From Agrobacterium tumefaciens (GTDB lineage: Bacteria; Pseudomonadota; Alphaproteobacteria; Rhizobiales; Rhizobiaceae), in NCBI RefSeq assembly GCF_013318015.2, contig NZ_CP115841.1, forward strand, positions 2,480,001 to 2,544,000: a stretch of 64,000 nucleotides of DNA, written 5' to 3'. The position numbers and the translations under genes were made by a program. Numbering within the stretch: position 1 is the first letter of the stretch; each line of letters begins with the position of its first letter. Positions 59,328 to 64,000 of this stretch are shown here, one piece after another. The notes under the pieces are model-generated. The model made no database searches and was not told the origin of the DNA. It saw nothing but the letters and a program-made list of their open reading frames with translations.

Positions 59328-59448
59328 AAAAAGACGATTATCGTCGGCATTCTTTCCAAAACGGAAATAATATTTGGTTGCCTCTCGCAATTGACGAGCG
59401 CCTGCCTCAGCGTCCAATCTGCGCCCTTAAGATAAAGAGGAGGCGCAT

Positions 59449-61617
59449 GTGAGCCGCACCAATAAATTCGGTCTTTCCATTGATGACAGGCTTTATGCTT
59501 TTTTGACGGATGACGTTCTGCCGGGCACGGGTCTTGATGCAGAAACCTTCTTCGAAGGCTTTTCCGCCATCGTCCACGAGCTTTCCCCTAAGAATCGTGA
59601 ATTGCTCGCAAAGCGCGACGCCTTGCAGGAAAAACTGGATGGCTGGTACCGGCAGAATGGCGCCCCGACGGATTTTGATGTCTATGAGGGCTTCCTGAAG
59701 GAAATCGGCTATCTGCTGCCGGAAGGACCCGGCTTCAAGGTCGAAACCAGCAACGTCGATTCGGAAATTGCCGCTGTCGCAGGCCCGCAGCTTGTCGTGC
59801 CGGTCATGAATGCCCGTTATGCGCTGAACGCCGCCAATGCCCGCTGGGGTTCGCTTTACGATGCGCTTTACGGCACGGATGCCATTTCTGACGCCGATGG
59901 TGCGGAAAAGGGCAGGGGCTATAATCCGAAACGCGGCGAAAAGGTCATTGCCTGGGCGCGGAACTTCCTCAACGAATCAGCTCCGCTCGAAACGGCAGGC
60001 TGGTCGGATGTGACCGGCTTCAAGATCGTTGACGGCCTCTTGCAGCTTGCAATCGGTGACAGCAAAACGGGCCTGAAAGATGCCGAGCAATTCAAGGGCT
60101 TTACCGGCGATGCGGAACAGCCGGCAACGATCCTGCTTGGCAAGAATGGTCTGCACACCGAGATCGTCATCGATCCCTCGACGGAAATCGGCAAGGGTGA
60201 CAAGGCGGGCATCTCGGATGTCATTCTCGAATCGGCGCTGACAACAATCATGGACTGCGAGGATTCCGTTGCCGCTGTTGATGCCGAGGACAAGGTGCTG
60301 GTTTATGGCAACTGGCTTGGCCTGATGCGCGGCGACCTGACGGAGAAGGTTTCCAAGGGTGGTAACACCTTCACCCGTAGTCTCAACCCGGATCGTTATT
60401 ACACCGCCCCCAATGGTGGAGCACTTACTCTGCCGGGGCGTTCCCTGATGCTGGTGCGTAATGTCGGTCACCTCATGACCAATCCGGCGATCCTCGACAA
60501 GGATGGCCGCGAGGTGCCGGAAGGTATCATGGACGCCGTCGTCACAGCGCTGATTGCGCTTTACGATGTCGGCCCCTCCGGCCGTCGCCAGAATTCCCGC
60601 GCCGGTTCCATGTATGTCGTCAAGCCGAAGATGCACGGGCCGGAGGAAGTCGCCTTCGCCAACGAGATTTTCACGCGGGCCGAAAAGCTTGTCGGCATGG
60701 CGCCGAACACCATGAAAATGGGCATCATGGACGAGGAACGCCGCACCACGGTCAACCTCAAGGAAAGCATTCGCGCGGCAAAAGACCGGGTCGTCTTCAT
60801 CAATACCGGCTTCCTCGACCGCACGGGCGACGAAATTCATACCTCGATGGAAGCGGGTCCGATGATCCGCAAGGGCGATATGAAACAGGCGGCCTGGATT
60901 GCGGCTTACGAGAACTGGAACGTCGATATCGGTCTGGAATGCGGCCTTTCCGGCCATGCGCAGATCGGTAAGGGCATGTGGGCCATGCCTGACCTGATGG
61001 CCGCCATGCTGGAGCAGAAGATCGCGCATCCGAAGGCAGGCGCCAACACCGCCTGGGTACCTTCACCCACGGCTGCGACGCTGCATGCCACGCATTATCA
61101 CAAGGTCGATGTCGCAGCCGTTCAGGACGAACTGAAAAGCCGGGGCCGGGCAAAACTCTCCGATATTCTATCGGTGCCGGTCGTGCCGCGTCCCAATTGG
61201 ACGCCCGAGGAAATCCAGCGCGAACTCGACAACAACGCGCAGGGTATTCTGGGATATGTCGTGCGCTGGGTCGATCAGGGCGTCGGCTGCTCCAAGGTGC
61301 CTGACATCAACAATGTCGGACTGATGGAGGACCGCGCCACGCTGCGCATCTCCGCGCAGCATATGGCCAACTGGCTTCGCCATGGCGTGGTTACGCAAGA
61401 GCAGATCGTTGAGACCATGAAACGCATGGCCGCCGTGGTCGATAGCCAAAATGCCGGAGATCCGGCCTATCTGCCGATGGCGTCCAACTTTGAAGGATCG
61501 GTCGCTTTTCAGGCCGCCGTCGAACTTGTGCTGAAAGGCCGGGAGCAGCCTAACGGTTATACGGAACCGGTTCTGCACCGCCGTCGCCTCGAACTGAAGG
61601 CGAAGCAGGCGGCTTGA
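59449..61617 (+). CDS. glcB: Malate synthase G
   Basis: 722 residues from a GTG preceded by AGAGGAGG. The large size and single-chain form are typical of isoform [21 protein letters not shown] is the metal/glyoxylate site, and [21 protein letters not shown] is the signature of the family. The catalytic Asp is in the later region NWLRHGVV. It condenses glyoxylate with acetyl-CoA. Isocitrate lyase and glycolate oxidase genes are not in the window. A terminator follows. Confidence 0.95.
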   Translation: MSRTNKFGLSIDDRLYAFLTDDVLPGTGLDAETFFEGFSAIVHELSPKNRELLAKRDALQEKLDGWYRQNGAPTDFDVYEGFLKEIGYLLPEGPGFKVETSNVDSEIAAVAGPQLVVPVMNARYALNAANARWGSLYDALYGTDAISDADGAEKGRGYNPKRGEKVIAWARNFLNESAPLETAGWSDVTGFKIVDGLLQLAIGDSKTGLKDAEQFKGFTGDAEQPATILLGKNGLHTEIVIDPSTEIGKGDKAGISDVILESALTTIMDCEDSVAAVDAEDKVLVYGNWLGLMRGDLTEKVSKGGNTFTRSLNPDRYYTAPNGGALTLPGRSLMLVRNVGHLMTNPAILDKDGREVPEGIMDAVVTALIALYDVGPSGRRQNSRAGSMYVVKPKMHGPEEVAFANEIFTRAEKLVGMAPNTMKMGIMDEERRTTVNLKESIRAAKDRVVFINTGFLDRTGDEIHTSMEAGPMIRKGDMKQAAWIAAYENWNVDIGLECGLSGHAQIGKGMWAMPDLMAAMLEQKIAHPKAGANTAWVPSPTAATLHATHYHKVDVAAVQDELKSRGRAKLSDILSVPVVPRPNWTPEEIQRELDNNAQGILGYVVRWVDQGVGCSKVPDINNVGLMEDRATLRISAQHMANWLRHGVVTQEQIVETMKRMAAVVDSQNAGDPAYLPMASNFEGSVAFQAAVELVLKGREQPNGYTEPVLHRRRLELKAKQAA

Positions 61618-61717
61618 GGCCGACAGGCACTCCAGAGCACGTCTTGTCTGAACGGAATGTTCGACGTGCTCTACCTTAAAACTGCTATGCACTTTTACTG
61701 GGAATGCTCCAGAAACA

Positions 61718-61750
61718 AAAAAGCCGCCGGGAATTCCACGGCGGCTTTTT
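61718..61750. terminator. Bidirectional terminator between glcB and the L,D-transpeptidase gene
   Basis: AAAAAGCCGCCG (61718-61729) pairs with CGGCGGCTTTTT (61739-61750) across a 9-nt loop, with T- and A-runs on the two sides. Confidence 0.88.
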
Positions 61751-61769
61751 CTTTGTCTGGTATCTGATC

Positions 61770-62471
61770 TTACTGGATCACGACAACCTTGGTGCTGCGG
61801 CCGGGACGGACGCGGCTGTAAAGGTCGATGACGTCCTGGTTGATCATGCGGATGCAGCCGGAAGAGGCGGCGGTGCCGATCGATGCCCATTCAGGCGAAC
61901 CGTGGATACGGAACAGCGTGTCCTGTCCCTTTTCGTTGAAGAGATACATGGCGCGCGCGCCGAGCGGGTTGGAAAGACCCGGACCCATGCCTGCCTCGAC
62001 ATACTTTGCGACTTCCGGCTTGCGGTCGGCCATTTCCTTCGGCGGATGCCACATCGGCCATTCCTGCTTCCAGGCGACATAGGCTTCGCCGGCCCAGGCA
62101 AAACCAGCCTTGCCAACGCCGATGCCGTAACGAACTGCGCGGTTGCCGGGCAGGATATAATAAAGGAAACGCTCACGCGTATTGACGATGATCGTGCCCG
62201 GCCGTTCGTTATTCTGGAATTCGACGATCTGACGACGGAACTTCTCGTTCACACGATTGATCGGGATGGCGGGCAGCGCATAGCCCGCGTCGGTCACAGG
62301 GCCGTAAACATCGTTGAAGATCTGGACGGTTTCGACCTTTGCCGGAACCGGGTTAGCGACCGGCACTGACGCCGCTACCTGGCCGGATGATTGGGATGTG
62401 GTTTCGGCGCAGCCGGCCAGAGCCAGTGCTGCCGTCAGACCGAGTGCAGTCAATGAGGTACGGATGCGCAT
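61770..62471 (-). CDS. L,D-transpeptidase lipoprotein (YkuD domain)
   Basis: 233 residues from the ATG at 62471. A lipoprotein signal ends in the lipobox LALAGC (Cys about residue 21), so the enzyme is membrane-anchored in the periplasm. The YkuD domain (residues about 95-233) has the catalytic set FRIHGSPEWASIG and SSGCIRMINQDVIDLY, with the Cys nucleophile. It should form 3-3 crosslinks in peptidoglycan, or attach an outer-membrane protein to it; Rhizobiales carry many paralogues and depend on these links for polar growth. Confidence 0.9.
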   Translation of the reverse strand: MRIRTSLTALGLTAALALAGCAETTSQSSGQVAASVPVANPVPAKVETVQIFNDVYGPVTDAGYALPAIPINRVNEKFRRQIVEFQNNERPGTIIVNTRERFLYYILPGNRAVRYGIGVGKAGFAWAGEAYVAWKQEWPMWHPPKEMADRKPEVAKYVEAGMGPGLSNPLGARAMYLFNEKGQDTLFRIHGSPEWASIGTAASSGCIRMINQDVIDLYSRVRPGRSTKVVVIQ

Positions 62472-62654
62472 ATCGTTCTCGCGGAAAATTCGCCAAATTG
62501 TGCGAAGGAGTAGGCTTAATTGGATAAATCGGTTATTTTCCATTAAGCCGTTCTTGGCAAGCCGATACGCTGCTGCAGGACGAATGTGACTTTAAAATTG
62601 CCGGTTGATTGCCTTTTTGCAACAATAGGCCAAACGCCTCAGTAGCCTTTATCC

Positions 62655-63140
62655 ATGACTATTCTTTCGCTTACCAACAATAATCCGTTAATCGACGGTC
62701 GCCAGTCGGACAAGGCGATGCTGGTGCGCCGCGGCGTTCAGGTGCTTTTGCACGAGATGCGACATTCGGTTTTGCCGGAACTGCCGCTTGCAAGCGGACG
62801 ACGGGCCGATCTCATCAGCCTTTCGGCAAAGGGTGAAATCTGGATTATCGAAATCAAATCCTCGATCGAGGACTTCCGCGTCGATCGCAAATGGCCGGAA
62901 TACCGCCTGCATTGCGACCGGCTGTTTTTCGCCACCCATCCGGAAGTGCCGGTCGAAATTTTTCCGGAAGAATGTGGGCTTATCCTGTCGGATGGCTATG
63001 GCGCCCATATGCTTCGCGATGCGCCGGAGCATAAATTACCGCCCGCAACCCGCAAATCGGTGATGCTGGATTTCTCGAGAACCGCCGCAACCCGGCTGAT
63101 GCTGGCGGAGTGGACGACCGGGCGCAGCTTCGGAGAGTGA
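62655..63140 (+). CDS. mmcB: MmcB-like DNA repair protein (restriction-endonuclease-like fold)
   Basis: 161 residues. RRADLISLSAKGEIWIIEIKSSIEDFRVDRKWPEY contains a PD-(D/E)XK core (D52, E66 and K68 by count). The rest matches the MmcB family of alphaproteobacteria, where the gene is under CtrA control in Caulobacter and helps survival of DNA damage. No clear ribosome site precedes the ATG. I looked for LexA (GTTC-N7-GTTC) and CtrA boxes upstream and found none. It converges on actR. Confidence 0.85.
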   Translation: MTILSLTNNNPLIDGRQSDKAMLVRRGVQVLLHEMRHSVLPELPLASGRRADLISLSAKGEIWIIEIKSSIEDFRVDRKWPEYRLHCDRLFFATHPEVPVEIFPEECGLILSDGYGAHMLRDAPEHKLPPATRKSVMLDFSRTAATRLMLAEWTTGRSFGE

Positions 63141-63199
63141 TGCCCGGTTCCAGCCCATTTCCAGACGTAAAACCGCTTCTCACTTGTACTGTAAATGCT

Positions 63200-63784
63200 C
63201 TACTTCGGCGCGCGTTTCGCCAGAATGCGCTGCAGCGTTCTCCGGTGCATGTTAAGCCGGCGGGCGGTTTCCGAGACGTTGCGCTCGCACATTTCATAAA
63301 CGCGCTGAATATGCTCCCAACGCACCCGGTCGGCCGACATCGGGTTTTCGGGCACTTCAGTCTTTTCACCCTTGCGCTGCGTCAGCGCATTGAAGACATC
63401 GTCCGCATCGGCCGGTTTGGCAAGATAATCCAGCGCCCCAAGCTTCACGGCGGTAACGGCGGTTGCGATATTGCCGTAGCCGGTCAGGACGACAATCTGC
63501 GTATCGTCCCGGTACTGCCGGATGGCTTCGATGACCTCGAGACCATTGCCATCCGTAAGCCGCAAATCAACGACCGCATATTTGGGCGGCGCAGCCTTGG
63601 AACGGGCAATGCCTTCGCTGACCGTCTCGGCAGTATCGACGATAAATCCGCGTGTTTCCATGGCCCGGGCAAGCCGGCGCAGGAAGGGACCGTCGTCATC
63701 GACGATCAGCAGCGATCTGTCAGCTCCGATCGGGTCGTCGTCATCCGTTGTCGCGCTGATGGGGGTCTGGTCTTCTGTCGTCAT
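63200..63784 (-). CDS. actR: Response regulator ActR (RegA/PrrA family)
   Basis: 194 residues. The receiver domain has LLIVDDDGPFLRRL and the phosphorylated Asp in AVVDLRLTDGNG. After a proline linker the C-terminal Fis-type HTH is CERNVSETARRLNMHRRTLQRIL. ActR/RegA controls redox, respiratory, nitrogen and acid-tolerance genes. It lies 67 bp downstream of the actS reading frame on the same strand, so the pair probably share a transcript. Confidence 0.93.
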   Translation of the reverse strand: MTTEDQTPISATTDDDDPIGADRSLLIVDDDGPFLRRLARAMETRGFIVDTAETVSEGIARSKAAPPKYAVVDLRLTDGNGLEVIEAIRQYRDDTQIVVLTGYGNIATAVTAVKLGALDYLAKPADADDVFNALTQRKGEKTEVPENPMSADRVRWEHIQRVYEMCERNVSETARRLNMHRRTLQRILAKRAPK

Positions 63785-63851
63785 GTCTCAGGCCTTTCGG
63801 CAACTTAGTCGGCTTTTTCTTCTTATCGCCGCTTCCACGTGAATGGTAAAG

Positions 63852-64000
63852 TCAACGGTCTCTTTTATCGTCCATAAGCGCTCGAGGCCAGACGATTGTG
63901 ACCCGCGCTCCTGTTCCGCTCAAACCGCGATTTTCGAAGGTAACGGTGGCGCCGGAGCGTTCCAGCAATGTCTTTGCAATGAAAAGCCCGAGTCCCAGCC
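63852..64000 (-). CDS. actS: Sensor kinase ActS (RegB family), C-terminal end only
   Basis: About 48 codons before the stop at 63852, cut by the window edge. They translate to the last part of a histidine-kinase ATPase domain: a GLGLFIAKTLLERSGA block (G2 box) then FENRGLSGTGARVTIVWPRA. The name rests on the adjacent actR. The sensor domain and H-box are outside the window. Confidence 0.75.
   Translation of the reverse strand, partial: LGLGLFIAKTLLERSGATVTFENRGLSGTGARVTIVWPRALMDDKRDR

Noticed and set aside
63830..63845. CACGTGAA sequence resembling parS near actS
   Set aside because: The core TTCACGTGAA is broken and six of 16 positions differ; it is 52 kb from the origin.

Overview
The window is a stretch of alphaproteobacterial chromosome, most likely Agrobacterium or a very close Rhizobiales relative. 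The reasons are the order chvI-chvG-hprK-EIIA-HPr-ahcY, pckA divergent from chvI, divL with a tyrosine H-box, parAB beside rsmG-mnmG-mnmE, and the hemE/DUF299 junction that marks oriC in this class. These identifications come from protein motifs and gene order read by eye, with no database search. I saw no rRNA, tRNA, insertion sequence, prophage or CRISPR array. The region is gene-dense core genome.

Layout. Positions 1-10915, leftward except one small gene: rsmB (cut by the window edge), htpX, a rightward DUF1674 gene, parB, parA, rsmG, mnmG, mnmE, rho, hemJ, hemE. Positions 10916-11322: candidate origin of replication with an AT-rich stretch and a cluster of DnaA-box-like 9-mers; transcription diverges from it on both sides. 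Positions 11323-30745, mostly rightward: DUF299 regulator, maf, aroE, coaE, dnaQ, (secB, fxsA leftward), timA, mltA, smr, an XRE regulator, gyrB, (nitroreductase leftward), FAH-family enzyme, PHB depolymerase, DUF45 peptidase, trpF-trpB-trpA, accD, folC. Positions 30795-48346, leftward: chvI-chvG-hprK-EIIA-HPr-ahcY, then divL, a tsaE-amgK fusion, murU, addB, addA, trxA. Positions 48686-64000: pckA, arfB, kbp, then leftward hisB-DUF2628-hisH-hisA-hisF-hisE-coaA, then hslV-hslU, a DUF1402 protein, malate synthase G, leftward L,D-transpeptidase, mmcB, and leftward actS (partial)-actR.

Functional themes. (1) Replication and segregation: oriC, parAB, one perfect parS and four degenerate sites within about 15 kb of the origin, gyrB, dnaQ, and the cell-cycle pseudokinase DivL. 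(2) Envelope: MltA-like transglycosylase, MurU/AmgK cell-wall recycling, L,D-transpeptidase, a DUF1402 protein with lysozyme-like motifs, ChvG-ChvI acid/envelope signalling. (3) Carbon and stress control: an incomplete PTS relay (HPr, EIIA, short HprK) next to ChvGI, pckA, malate synthase, PHB depolymerase, ActSR. (4) Biosynthetic operons for tryptophan, histidine, folate, CoA and haem.

The most notable points are the TsaE-AmgK fusion beside MurU, the parS sites that double as coding sequence, DivL's Tyr638, the loss of three of four zinc-ribbon cysteines in AccD, AddB without Fe-S cysteines, and an MltA with no export signal.
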